Notes: generated by a model from the letters alone, not told the origin. A stretch of 33,543 nt of DNA from an uncultured Clostridia bacterium (GCA_946626015.1 CAMOTT010000002.1:1-33543); one strand, 5' to 3'; numbered from the stretch's first letter, positions 25,121 to 31,792 are shown. Numbers and translations are program-made.

Positions 25121-25130
25121 TTTATAATAA

Positions 25131-25174
25131 AAAACCATCACCACAGGGCATTAAAACCTTGTGGTGATTTTTTG
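25131..25174. terminator. Bidirectional terminator
   Basis: ATCACCACA (25137-25145) pairs with TGTGGTGAT (25160-25168), with a T run after it on plus and an A run before it. It lies between convergent genes ending at 25120 and 25190. Confidence 0.85.
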
Positions 25175-25189
25175 TCGGTGTTTATTGAT

Positions 25190-27277
25190 TTATTTTAATG
25201 GATTGATAATTATATTGTCTCCCGGTTCGGTTTGCAGCTCGACCCGGTTTCCGTTTATCTTCTGCTCACCGGAGCTTGTAATTACCGCCGCGTCTTCGTA
25301 GGGGAGGATCACGGACAGATGACCGCCCTTTTCGGCAAAGATCGTAGTCTCGCCGAACCTGCCGCCCTGAACGCTTGAGGAAACAAGGAACGCGCCGTCC
25401 CCACGCAGAGAGGTGAAGGAGCAGTCCATCCCGGTATCCCAGCAGGGGAAGATACGCAAAGCGCCCTGATGGCTTTGCAGAGCCATTTCGTTAAGGGTGG
25501 AGGCGGCTATGGAGCAGTATTCAAGTCCGCCGCCATCCAATGTAAAAAGCAGGTTTGGCAGCCTGAATTCAAGCAGCAGGTTACGGAGGTTTTTCAATAT
25601 CCACCGGGGTGATTCTCCCAGACGGGCAGCCATGGGGTAATAGGAGCTTACGGCGTTGTCGTCCGTAAAGCAGCGCCGCTTTTGCCGGAAGGTGTTTCGG
25701 GCGATGCGAAGCTCCCGCTCAGGCGATGACAGCCCGATACATCCGCAGGGGTAAACGTGCTGCAACCCCACATCGCCGTTGCCGTTCCACCTCTGGCCGG
25801 ATTGGGTGTAGCGGAACACTCTTTTGCCCAGACGCAGGCAGGTGGGGAAGGGAGAAAGAGCCTTGAGCATATTTCCCCACAGCTCGACCTTGTCCGGGTC
25901 GATGCCAAGGACTGTGGCCATATCTATCCCGGCCTCAAATCCCATGCGCAGCAGCCCAAGGGTCAGGACGTTGTTTTTGTCATTGAGTACTTTTTTGTAT
26001 TTTTTCGGCGTGAAATCCTCCCGGTAGATGGGTACCTCGTGGGCGGAATCCTTGCAGACGGAAAAACTGCCGTCGGGTTCCCTTGTGCCGTATTGCTCAA
26101 AGAATTCAAGGCAGGCTTTCAAATAAGGGTAGGCGTGGTTACGGGCGTATTCCGTATCGCGGGTCGCCCGCCAGCGAAAAACGGGGATATCCGCCGGGTG
26201 GAGCTGATTGTTTTTCTGCCCGAGAAACAGCCGTTCAAAACTGTAACGGCATTTGTCGTCCAGCTCTGAGCAAAGCCCTTTTGGAGCTATCCCCACGGGG
26301 TAGAGTACGCCTGCGCAGCCGAAGCGCTCCGCAAAATCTCTGCCCTTTGGCATAAATTCTTCTAAGGGCGCCATATAACAATCCGTCAGCTCCGGGTGAT
26401 TGGAGGAACAGGCGGCGTAAAAGGGCGCCTGAAAGTTGTAATTAAGATGATAGTCGCCGTGCCATGACGGTTTTTCAACGGTTATAAAGTTCCCGTAAAG
26501 CCCCGGTGGGAATTTCGGGTTACCGGCGCAGATGGCCAAAAAATACTGTGAGCCGATCCAGGCGGTTTCAAGCAGGGGATCGGAACAGCAAAATGAGGAT
26601 CTTCCCCAAAAATCCCCCCAGGCCGCAAGGTGATTTTCCATGAGGGCGTCAAGACCTGCCGGGTCAATGCCGGTCAGCTTTTGTATGACCAGCTCCAGGG
26701 GATCTGAACAGTCGTGGTTAGTGGCGGCAAAATAGTAATATCTGCTCTCGTCCGCCTGAACGCCGCCGGCAAAGGCGTGGGTCTCGTAAAGGTGATCCTC
26801 TCCGCAGAAATGCCGGGCAATGCCGGAGATCCCCTCCTGCTCCCAGACTTGGGCAGTACCCTCCGCGGCATTTTCAAAAACCAGCAGAGCAGGCTCCGCC
26901 GGGATATTCCCGGTGCTTTCGATACAGATTGAGTTTTCCGTTTTATGTACGGTCACGGTGAAGGAACAGCATCTTTCTCCCTTAGCAAACCGGCAGCGCA
27001 GCATTCCTGAGCTCATATCCTGAACCACATCATATTCCGCGTAAAGCTCCGGTGGAACAGGAATGTCTATCATCCCAAGGGGCTTTATGCCGCCCCTTTC
27101 AGCCTGCTCAACACCCTCCCATATGTCGCATTTTGAAAGGTATAGACGGGCGCCGCCGGAATAGCTGCCCAGGATCACTCCAAGGTCCCCGTTGCCGCAC
27201 ACCGCGCCGTCGGGTACTGAGTATTTGCCGGAACGCTGTGGCGCCTGCGTGATATGTACCTCATAAGGAACAGCCAA
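25190..27277 (-). CDS. GH95-like glycoside hydrolase
   Basis: A 695-residue protein resembling the GH95 (alpha-L-fucosidase/galactosidase) group. The N-terminal beta domain has the usual opening (VPDGAVCGNGDLGVILGSYSGG...LYLSKCDIW). The (alpha/alpha)6 barrel contains WHGDYHLNYNFQAPFY, where the two Asn of HLNYN match the catalytic Asn pair of GH95, and DGSFSVCKDSAHE, a candidate for the acid Glu. The C-terminal part has LRGDGAFLVSSS. Sequence agreement is patchy, so the substrate is uncertain. It starts at TTG 27277, with GGAGGTG 7 bases ahead. No signal peptide is seen, so it is probably intracellular, like the GH29 fucosidase at 19592. Confidence 0.65.
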   Translation of the reverse strand: MAVPYEVHITQAPQRSGKYSVPDGAVCGNGDLGVILGSYSGGARLYLSKCDIWEGVEQAERGGIKPLGMIDIPVPPELYAEYDVVQDMSSGMLRCRFAKGERCCSFTVTVHKTENSICIESTGNIPAEPALLVFENAAEGTAQVWEQEGISGIARHFCGEDHLYETHAFAGGVQADESRYYYFAATNHDCSDPLELVIQKLTGIDPAGLDALMENHLAAWGDFWGRSSFCCSDPLLETAWIGSQYFLAICAGNPKFPPGLYGNFITVEKPSWHGDYHLNYNFQAPFYAACSSNHPELTDCYMAPLEEFMPKGRDFAERFGCAGVLYPVGIAPKGLCSELDDKCRYSFERLFLGQKNNQLHPADIPVFRWRATRDTEYARNHAYPYLKACLEFFEQYGTREPDGSFSVCKDSAHEVPIYREDFTPKKYKKVLNDKNNVLTLGLLRMGFEAGIDMATVLGIDPDKVELWGNMLKALSPFPTCLRLGKRVFRYTQSGQRWNGNGDVGLQHVYPCGCIGLSSPERELRIARNTFRQKRRCFTDDNAVSSYYPMAARLGESPRWILKNLRNLLLEFRLPNLLFTLDGGGLEYCSIAASTLNEMALQSHQGALRIFPCWDTGMDCSFTSLRGDGAFLVSSSVQGGRFGETTIFAEKGGHLSVILPYEDAAVITSSGEQKINGNRVELQTEPGDNIIINPLK

Positions 27278-27309
27278 GAAAACACCTCCCGAAGTTGGTT
27301 ACTGTTTAC

Positions 27310-27338
27310 AGCATACGCCTTTTTTCCCCGGTTTTCAA
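27310..27338 (-). promoter_or_regulatory. Promoter of the GH95-like gene
   Basis: Minus strand TTGAAA, 17 bases, TATGCT, 33 bases before the TTG start. Confidence 0.6.
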
Positions 27339-27383
27339 TAATCTGAGCAGAGAATTTTCGGCTATTTACGGAATTTGCAGATT

Positions 27384-27435
27384 AAAAAACTCCCTCCATG
27401 AGGGGCTGAATGCCCGCATGGCAGACTGAGGGAGT
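27384..27435 (-). terminator. Hairpin terminator at the island's left edge
   Basis: ACTCCCTC (27389-27396) pairs with GAGGGAGT (27428-27435). On the minus strand the stem is followed by TTTTTT, so it would stop transcripts coming from the island. The loop itself can form smaller pairings. Confidence 0.7.
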
Positions 27436-27485
27436 AAAAAAATAAAAGTTGCCCGGCAAAGTTTTAATTGTATACAAAAAGAATA

Positions 27486-27510
27486 AAATCGGCGGGGAAA
27501 AATCCCCGCC
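27486..27510 (-). terminator. Second hairpin terminator
   Basis: GGCGGGGA (27491-27498) pairs with TCCCCGCC (27503-27510) around a 4-base loop; the minus strand reads on into GATTTTATT. It follows the stop of the small minus-strand frame at 27517. Confidence 0.7.
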
Positions 27511-27516
27511 AAATAT

Positions 27517-27699
27517 TTAATATTTTAAAATGTACACTTTAAGATTGATTTTCGCATCTATATATGATATACTACAGCCAAGGAGTAAATGGTCAGTTTG
27601 CTTCTCTGGGTTGTAGCAATACGACCCTTTGGTTGCACGTATCGCGTTTTTCTTACTTTCTATTTTTCGCGATATGTCTCCATTTTTCTTACCTGACAC
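27517..27699 (-). CDS. Possible 60-residue protein, antisense to the candidate RNA
   Basis: A minus-strand frame starting with GTG (SGKKNGDISRKIESKK...) and ending LKVYILKY. It has a promoter 47 bases upstream (27746-27774) and a terminator hairpin after it, which favours a transcribed unit. Against it, the GTG lies inside the hairpin arm at 27696-27703 with no well-spaced ribosome site, the composition is unremarkable, and the region is better explained as a plus-strand structured RNA. It has no recognised family. Confidence 0.3.
   Translation of the reverse strand: MSGKKNGDISRKIESKKNAIRATKGSYCYNPEKQTDHLLLGCSISYIDAKINLKVYILKY
27545..27573 (+). promoter_or_regulatory. Promoter of the candidate structured RNA
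   Basis: TTGATT, 17 bases, TATACT. The expected start point, about 27580, coincides with the first base of the predicted closing stem. Confidence 0.7.
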
Positions 27700-27729
27700 C
27701 CCTTCTTAACGGGAGGGGTGTTTCTTTTT
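27580..27729 (+). ncRNA. Candidate structured small RNA, about 150 nt
   Basis: Between a plus-strand promoter and a plus-strand terminator, the sequence folds by eye into a three-way junction. P1 pairs 27581-27592 with 27680-27690, including AAATGG/CCATTT and one bulged U. P2 is an 8-bp stem, GGGTTGTA (27608-27615) with TACGACCC (27620-27627), closed by a GCAA (GNRA) tetraloop. P3 is a 10-bp stem, 27637-27646 with 27668-27677, holding a U-rich 21-base loop. The wobble pairs in P2 and P3 are G-U on the plus strand and would be A-C mismatches on the minus strand, which points to the plus-strand RNA as the functional one. I do not recognise a known family. Confidence 0.65.
27696..27729 (+). terminator. 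Terminator of the candidate RNA
   Basis: ACACCCCT (27696-27703) pairs with AGGGGTGT (27714-27721), followed by TTCTTTTT. Confidence 0.85.
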
Positions 27730-27745
27730 AGTATTTTGTATTACC

Positions 27746-27774
27746 ACTATAGCACAAATGTTCGGTTGCGTCAA
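27746..27774 (-). promoter_or_regulatory. Convergent minus-strand promoter
   Basis: Minus strand TTGACG, 17 bases, TATAGT, just past the stop of the 27803 gene. It would transcribe through 27580-27739, antisense to the candidate RNA. Confidence 0.65.
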
Positions 27775-27802
27775 CAAAGGTTTAAAATAATATCTAACTC
27801 TT

Positions 27803-28432
27803 TTATGTTTCTAAAATATCCTTAGATATCCGAGTAAACGGTATCTCAATTGTATTGTATATTCTTTTTGTGGAGCCAACCGTAGTTCCATCTATAAATA
27901 TATGACCATAAACATATCTCCCATCTACATAACTCCCCAAACCAGAGATTGCTGCTCCGAATAAAACTGGACAATTATTATTTTTCAAATTGCTTTCTAC
28001 ACACTGCATTACTCTGAGGGATATGTCATATGAAAGCAGATTGTTTCCAACTTTGTTCAATATTCCAAAATTTGAAAGCCCGTAGGTTGTACTCCATGAA
28101 AGTTTACCAAACTTTGACATAACAAGATCCACTTTTTGTTGTTCTATTAAATGATTAAGAATTGGTATACTGTCGTCTCCGTTTGTTATATATTTCAGGT
28201 CATCTGCTAAGATTTGTTCAATTTTACTTTTGTTCTTTGATAAATTAACAAACCTTCTTACTAAAATTTCTAAATCTTTGTCACATAGAATAGTTTTATA
28301 ATAATCTTGGTTCTTTCGCGCTTCTTCTGCTCTTATTTTAAAATCTTTATCCGCCGCTGATTGCTTAAAAAAAACCGATCCAAGATATATGACTCCGAAA
28401 ATCAATCCAAAAGTCATGCCGAGTATTTCCAT
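27803..28432 (-). CDS. Membrane-anchored protein of unknown function (island)
   Basis: A 209-residue protein with one N-terminal membrane helix (about 3-22, GMTFGLIFGVIYLGSVFF) and a cytoplasmic or surface domain rich in Lys, Asn and Ile. No catalytic motif or family was recognised. GGGAG lies 9 bases before the ATG at 28432 and overlaps the stop of the preceding gene, so it is the last gene of the island operon that reads leftward from the promoter at 29516. The coding sequence is far more AT-rich than the flanking host genes, a sign of transfer. Confidence 0.75.
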   Translation of the reverse strand: MEILGMTFGLIFGVIYLGSVFFKQSAADKDFKIRAEEARKNQDYYKTILCDKDLEILVRRFVNLSKNKSKIEQILADDLKYITNGDDSIPILNHLIEQQKVDLVMSKFGKLSWSTTYGLSNFGILNKVGNNLLSYDISLRVMQCVESNLKNNNCPVLFGAAISGLGSYVDGRYVYGHIFIDGTTVGSTKRIYNTIEIPFTRISKDILET

Positions 28433-28438
28433 GTTAAT

Positions 28439-28669
28439 CTACTCCCTTGCTGAATTTATACTATCTGTAGCCGCATCAATAGATTCTATCGCCTCTTCAA
28501 GACTTTATACCGCGCTCTCTGCTTTTGAGTATCTGTCGCTATCCTGAAGGTTTTCAGGTATGTTATCAAAAGAGTCTTGCTCTTCATCTAATACTTGCGA
28601 TACTATGTTAGACGCTTCCTCAAGAAGTTTTAGCGCATCATTCAATGTAGACCTTCTTTTATTGTTCAC
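28439..28669 (-). pseudogene. Small acidic helical protein interrupted by an in-frame TAA
   Basis: GTG at 28669 (GGGAGG 7 bases ahead) opens 54 codons ending at TAA 28505-28507. The same frame then continues for 21 more sense codons (SLEEAIESIDAATDSINSARE) to a TAG at 28439, overlapping the next ribosome site. The two parts read as one coiled, acidic protein of about 76 residues with an ENLQDSDRYSKAESAV(x)SLEEAIES pattern familiar from small phage and mobile-element proteins. A single change of GAA to TAA would explain the stop. It overlaps the upstream gene by 4 bases (GTGA). A sequencing error cannot be excluded. Confidence 0.7.
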
Positions 28670-29022
28670 AAATTTTCCTCCCATATTCCGGGGAATGTAA
28701 TCTCAAGCATCATCAGATCATCGTTGATCCGACTAAAGCTAAATGACGTTGAGTTATTAAGTATATCATAAAGCGTATGTTTGTTAGAGTATATAGTTAT
28801 ATCGGGGCATTTAATCTTAATACCGATGCTTTTGCTGTTTTCGTCAATTTCAGCCTCTAATCCTTCGCCTTCAAATTCCTCTATGATAGAATCAATACAA
28901 TCACAAATATTGGATAATTGTTCCTGCTTCTCTCCATTGATTCTCCACATTGGATATACTTCTTTGGTATATTCATCGACCACCAAAGATACTGCATCAA
29001 AGCAATTTATAAAACTACTCAT
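28666..29022 (-). CDS. Unrecognised 118-residue island protein
   Basis: A small acidic protein (MSSFINCFDAVSLVVDEYTK...) ending ITFPGIWEENL. The middle (SIGIKIKCPDITIYSNKHTLYDILNN) has a beta-then-helix rhythm; no known motif or membrane segment is present. Its TGA overlaps the GTG of the next gene (GTGA), and it starts 13 bases after the gene upstream, so the four genes form one tightly coupled operon. Base composition is AT-rich, like the rest of the island. Confidence 0.75.
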   Translation of the reverse strand: MSSFINCFDAVSLVVDEYTKEVYPMWRINGEKQEQLSNICDCIDSIIEEFEGEGLEAEIDENSKSIGIKIKCPDITIYSNKHTLYDILNNSTSFSFSRINDDLMMLEITFPGIWEENL

Positions 29023-29035
29023 GTTACACCTCTAT

Positions 29036-29443
29036 TTATTCCAAAGTCTCTGTCAGTCCCCCAAAACCAAAATCGATCTGAATCTTTCCATCCGTTCTCG
29101 GATATATATCACAATTACTCGCAATCTCAGCAGCTTTTAAAAACCACTTAGGGCTATTCAAATCAATTTTTTTGCCTATAACAGTTACGCTACCGAAGTC
29201 TTTGTAGGGCTCATGAAGATCGTAATCTACTTTTACATCTTTACCAGCAAATAAGTTCTTCATAATTTCATATGTATATTTAACATCTCTTACTCTTGTT
29301 GGAATTATCATCGAGGTTTTCTTATCTTGTTCCTCAAATTCCTTTGCAATCATAAGCAAAATGTCCTCGGGGTCTTCTATCCTATCCTCAGCTTCATCCT
29401 CAATGAACAAATCATTTTCTAACTCATAGTTGTTATCTTCCAT
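29036..29443 (-). CDS. Unrecognised 135-residue island protein
   Basis: First gene of the island operon, directly behind the XRE-controlled divergent region. The N terminus is strongly acidic (about 30 residues with many Glu/Asp) and is followed by a mixed alpha/beta part containing TSMIIPTRVRDVKYTYEIMKNLF and YPRTDGKIQIDFGFGGL. No signal peptide, cysteine pair or catalytic motif is recognised. GGAGGAAC precedes the ATG at 29443. The acidic start could suggest a partner for a basic or nucleic-acid-binding protein, but that is speculation. Confidence 0.75.
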   Translation of the reverse strand: MEDNNYELENDLFIEDEAEDRIEDPEDILLMIAKEFEEQDKKTSMIIPTRVRDVKYTYEIMKNLFAGKDVKVDYDLHEPYKDFGSVTVIGKKIDLNSPKWFLKAAEIASNCDIYPRTDGKIQIDFGFGGLTETLE

Positions 29444-29515
29444 TAAAGTTCCTCCTCCCTTACATTCTTAACATCGTTAAAGCATCTTATTGATTTCTAA
29501 GAACCACATATTACA

Positions 29516-29544
29516 ATAGTAACATAAACATATAACCGTTTCAA
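29516..29544 (-). promoter_or_regulatory. Promoter of the island operon
   Basis: Minus strand TTGAAA, 17 bases, TACTAT. The -35 overlaps the first TCAACAC half-site (29541-29549). Confidence 0.7.
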
Positions 29545-29605
29545 CACTTTAAGCAAAAATAATCAACACCTATTGTGTAGAAAATAAAAATACAATAAGT
29601 GTTGA
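29541..29605. promoter_or_regulatory. Operator half-sites between the island operon and the XRE gene
   Basis: The half-site TCAACACYTW occurs three times: TCAACACTTT (29541-29550), TCAACACCTAT (29563-29573), and an inverted copy read as TCAACACTTAT on the minus strand (29595-29605). The last two form an extended inverted repeat, CAACACCTATTGT and ACAATAAGTGTTG. They cover the minus -35 and the expected plus-strand promoter region (TATTGT at 29571), so the XRE protein probably represses both directions. Confidence 0.7.
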
Positions 29606-29616
29606 GGTGAAACACA

Positions 29617-29919
29617 ATGATTAAAGATTTGCCGGTTAAACTTAAGGCGCTCCGGATAAAGTACGGTTATTCTCAAAAACAAGTTGCGGATAAATTGCAA
29701 ATTTCACTGTCCATTGTTTCGTGGTACGAAACAGGGGAAAGAACACCCAGCACCGATGTACTGCTGTCGCTTTCATATCTCTTTAATTGCAGTACGGATT
29801 ATTTATTAGGTAAACAGTCATCCGCTCCGCAGTTTGTAATTGATACAAGCGGGCTTACAGATAATCAGATAGTGGCGATAATAAATCTCATAGAAGCCAT
29901 AAAGGAAAACCAAAAATGA
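29617..29919 (+). CDS. XRE-family transcriptional repressor
   Basis: A 100-residue protein with an N-terminal helix-turn-helix of the Cro/C1 type at about 6-62: LKALRIKYGYSQKQVADKLQISLSIVSWYETGERTPSTDVLLSLSYLFNCSTDYLLG. The C-terminal 35 residues (GLTDNQIVAIINLIEAIKENQK) form a likely dimerisation helix. GAGGTG precedes the ATG at 29617 by 7 bases. It is divergent from the island operon and flanked by the TCAACAC sites, the arrangement of phage and mobile-element control regions. No peptidase or sensing domain is attached. Confidence 0.93.
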   Translation: MIKDLPVKLKALRIKYGYSQKQVADKLQISLSIVSWYETGERTPSTDVLLSLSYLFNCSTDYLLGKQSSAPQFVIDTSGLTDNQIVAIINLIEAIKENQK

Positions 29920-29928
29920 TATTTTAAG

Positions 29929-29952
29929 AGGACGGGTTGACCGTCCTTTTTT
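29929..29952 (+). terminator. Terminator of the XRE gene
   Basis: AGGACGG (29929-29935) pairs with CCGTCCT (29941-29947), followed by TTTTT. Confidence 0.9.
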
Positions 29953-29990
29953 CTGCACATTTTTATCTTTTGTGCAGAATTTGTGCAGAA
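29951..29990. repeat. Cluster of TGTGCAGAA repeats
   Basis: TTCTGCACA (29951-29959, inverted) and two direct copies of TGTGCAGAA (29971-29979 and 29982-29990) lie just after the XRE terminator, where the AT-rich island ends. They could be an attachment-site remnant or a protein site; no matching copy was seen at the left edge. Confidence 0.4.
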
Positions 29991-30015
29991 ATATAAAATT
30001 TGCCTGTGATCTACA

Positions 30016-30051
30016 AACAAAAAACAGCCCCCGGATATTTCACCGGGAGCC
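30016..30051 (-). terminator. Terminator after the GGGtGRT gene
   Basis: GCCCCCGG (30027-30034) pairs with CCGGGAGC (30043-30050), one pair being a G-U wobble in RNA. The minus strand then runs into TTTTTTGTTTG. Confidence 0.85.
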
Positions 30052-30071
30052 GGAAAGTGTTGATTTGCTTA

Positions 30072-31079
30072 TTACTTGATAGCCTCTTCAACTGCCACTG
30101 CGCAGGCGACTGTTGCGCCCACCATGGGGTTGTTGCCCATGCCGATGAGACCCATCATCTCAACGTGCGCGGGAACTGATGAGGAGCCGGCAAACTGAGC
30201 GTCGCCGTGCATACGGCCCATGGAGTCGGTCAAGCCGTAGGAAGCGGGGCCTGCCGCCACGTTGTCGGGGTGAAGGGTACGGCCTGTGCCGCCGCCGGAA
30301 GCCACTGAGAAGTATTGAACGCCGTTCTCAAGCGCCCACTTCTTGTATGTGCCGGCAACAAGGTGCTGGAAGCGGGTGGGATTGGTGGAGTTGCCTGTGA
30401 TGGAAACGTCAACGCCCTCATGCTTCATGATGGCAACGCCCTCAAGCACGTCGTTTGCGCCGTAGCATCTTACCTTAGCGCGCTCACCGTCGGAGTAGGG
30501 GGTTGTGTTGACAACCTTGAGGTCGCCGGTGAAAAAGTCGTACTCCGTCTGAACATATGTGAAGCCGTTTATACGGGAAATGATCATTGCGGCGTCCTTG
30601 CCAAGGCCGTTGAGGATGACCTGAAGGGGAGTTTTGCGAACCTTGTTGGCTGTGCGGGCAATGCCGATAGCGCCCTCAGCGGCGGCGAAGGATTCGTGGC
30701 CTGCGAGGAACGCGAAGCACTTGGTTTCTTCTTTAAGGAGCATGGCGCCTAAGTTGCCGTGGCCGAGACCCACCTTGCGCTGCTCGGCAACTGAGCCGGG
30801 GACACAGAAAGCCTGGAGCCCCTCGCCGATAACGGCGGAAGCCTCCGAAGCGTTTTTAACGCCTTTTTGGAGAGCGAGGGCGACGCCAAGGGTGTAAGCC
30901 CAGACAGCGTTCTCAAAGGCGATGGGCTGAACGCCCTTAACTATTGATTCAACATTTATTCCTTTTGAAAGACAAAGCTCCTGAGCGGCCTCCAAGCTTG
31001 CCAAACCGTTTTCGGCGAGACACTTTTCGATTTTTGCCATTCTTCTCTCTTTGCCTTCGAACTTTACGTCATTAGCCAT
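30072..31079 (-). CDS. GGGtGRT protein
   Basis: A 335-residue protein of the clostridial family named after its glycine-rich motif, here SGGGTGRTLHPDNVAAGPASYG in the last third. Other conserved-looking parts are KVGLGHGNLGAMLL, FLAGHESFAAAEGAIGIARTANKVR and SMGRMHGDAQFAGSSSVPAHVEMMGLIGMGNNPMVGATVA. It is cytoplasmic by appearance, with no membrane segment. The function is not known to me; it regularly lies beside an IscU-like protein, as here, where it starts 21 bases after that gene. A role linked to iron-sulfur or metal handling is inferred from the pairing only. Confidence 0.85.
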   Translation of the reverse strand: MANDVKFEGKERRMAKIEKCLAENGLASLEAAQELCLSKGINVESIVKGVQPIAFENAVWAYTLGVALALQKGVKNASEASAVIGEGLQAFCVPGSVAEQRKVGLGHGNLGAMLLKEETKCFAFLAGHESFAAAEGAIGIARTANKVRKTPLQVILNGLGKDAAMIISRINGFTYVQTEYDFFTGDLKVVNTTPYSDGERAKVRCYGANDVLEGVAIMKHEGVDVSITGNSTNPTRFQHLVAGTYKKWALENGVQYFSVASGGGTGRTLHPDNVAAGPASYGLTDSMGRMHGDAQFAGSSSVPAHVEMMGLIGMGNNPMVGATVACAVAVEEAIK

Positions 31080-31099
31080 TTTCTAATCCTCCTTCTCGA

Positions 31100-31792
31100 T
31101 TATTCTTCTCTCGGGTCAATGTACTTGGCGGCGTCTGCAAAGCGGCCGTAGCTGCCGGTGTTCTTTTTGTAGGCTTCGTCCGGGGTCATACCGTGACGGA
31201 TGTCCTCAAGGAACTTGCCCAGCTTTACGAACTCGTAACCGATTACCTGGTCGTCAGCGTCAAGAGCCATGCGCGTAACGTAGCCCTCCGCCATCTCCAT
31301 GTAACGGACGCCCTTTGCCTTTGTGCTGAACATTGTGCCAACCTGTGAGCGCAGACCCTTGCCCAGATCCTCAAGGCCGGCGCCGATAACAAGGCCGTCC
31401 TCGGAGAAAGCGGACTGAGTTCTGCCGTATACGAACTGGAGGAATATTTCACGCATAGCCACGTTGATGGCGTCGCACACAAGGTCTGTATTAAGGCACT
31501 CAAGGAGAGTTTTGCCGGGAAGGATCTCAGCGGCCATAGCTGCCGAATGGGTCATGCCGGAGCAGCCGATAGTTTCGACAAGAGCCTCCTCAACGATGCC
31601 GTTTTTGACGTTAAGCGTGAGCTTGCAGGTGCCCTGCTGGGGAGCGCACCAGCCGATACCGTGTGAAAGACCGGAAATGTCCTTTATTTCATACGGTTTT
31701 ACCCATTTGCCCTCTTCGGGTATGGGCGCCGGACCGTGATGGGGTCCTTTTGCGACGATGCACATATTTTCCACTTCGTGGGAGTAGTTCAT
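31100..31792 (-). CDS. IscU/NifU-like iron-sulfur scaffold protein
   Basis: A 230-residue protein whose centre resembles the IscU scaffold: GTCKLTLNVKNGIVEEALVETIGCSGMTHSAAMAAEILPGKTL aligns with the IscU core, placing C77 at the second scaffold cysteine. C56 or C49 may serve as the first; the third is not clearly conserved. The protein is longer than IscU, with an N-terminal extension (KGPHHGPAPIPEEGKW) and an extra C-terminal domain of about 80 residues ending GSYGRFADAAKYIDPREE. AAGGAG lies 9 bases before the ATG at 31792. It is the first gene of a two-gene unit with the GGGtGRT protein. Confidence 0.82.
   Translation of the reverse strand: MNYSHEVENMCIVAKGPHHGPAPIPEEGKWVKPYEIKDISGLSHGIGWCAPQQGTCKLTLNVKNGIVEEALVETIGCSGMTHSAAMAAEILPGKTLLECLNTDLVCDAINVAMREIFLQFVYGRTQSAFSEDGLVIGAGLEDLGKGLRSQVGTMFSTKAKGVRYMEMAEGYVTRMALDADDQVIGYEFVKLGKFLEDIRHGMTPDEAYKKNTGSYGRFADAAKYIDPREE

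Noticed and set aside
27589-27696. Plus-strand 35-codon frame (MVSLLLWVVAIRPFG...) as a type I toxin peptide
   Set aside because: It is hydrophobic and lies inside the transcript, but its AAGGAG is only 3 bases from the ATG, is buried in the predicted closing stem and sits at the very 5' end of the RNA. Structure explains the region better than coding.
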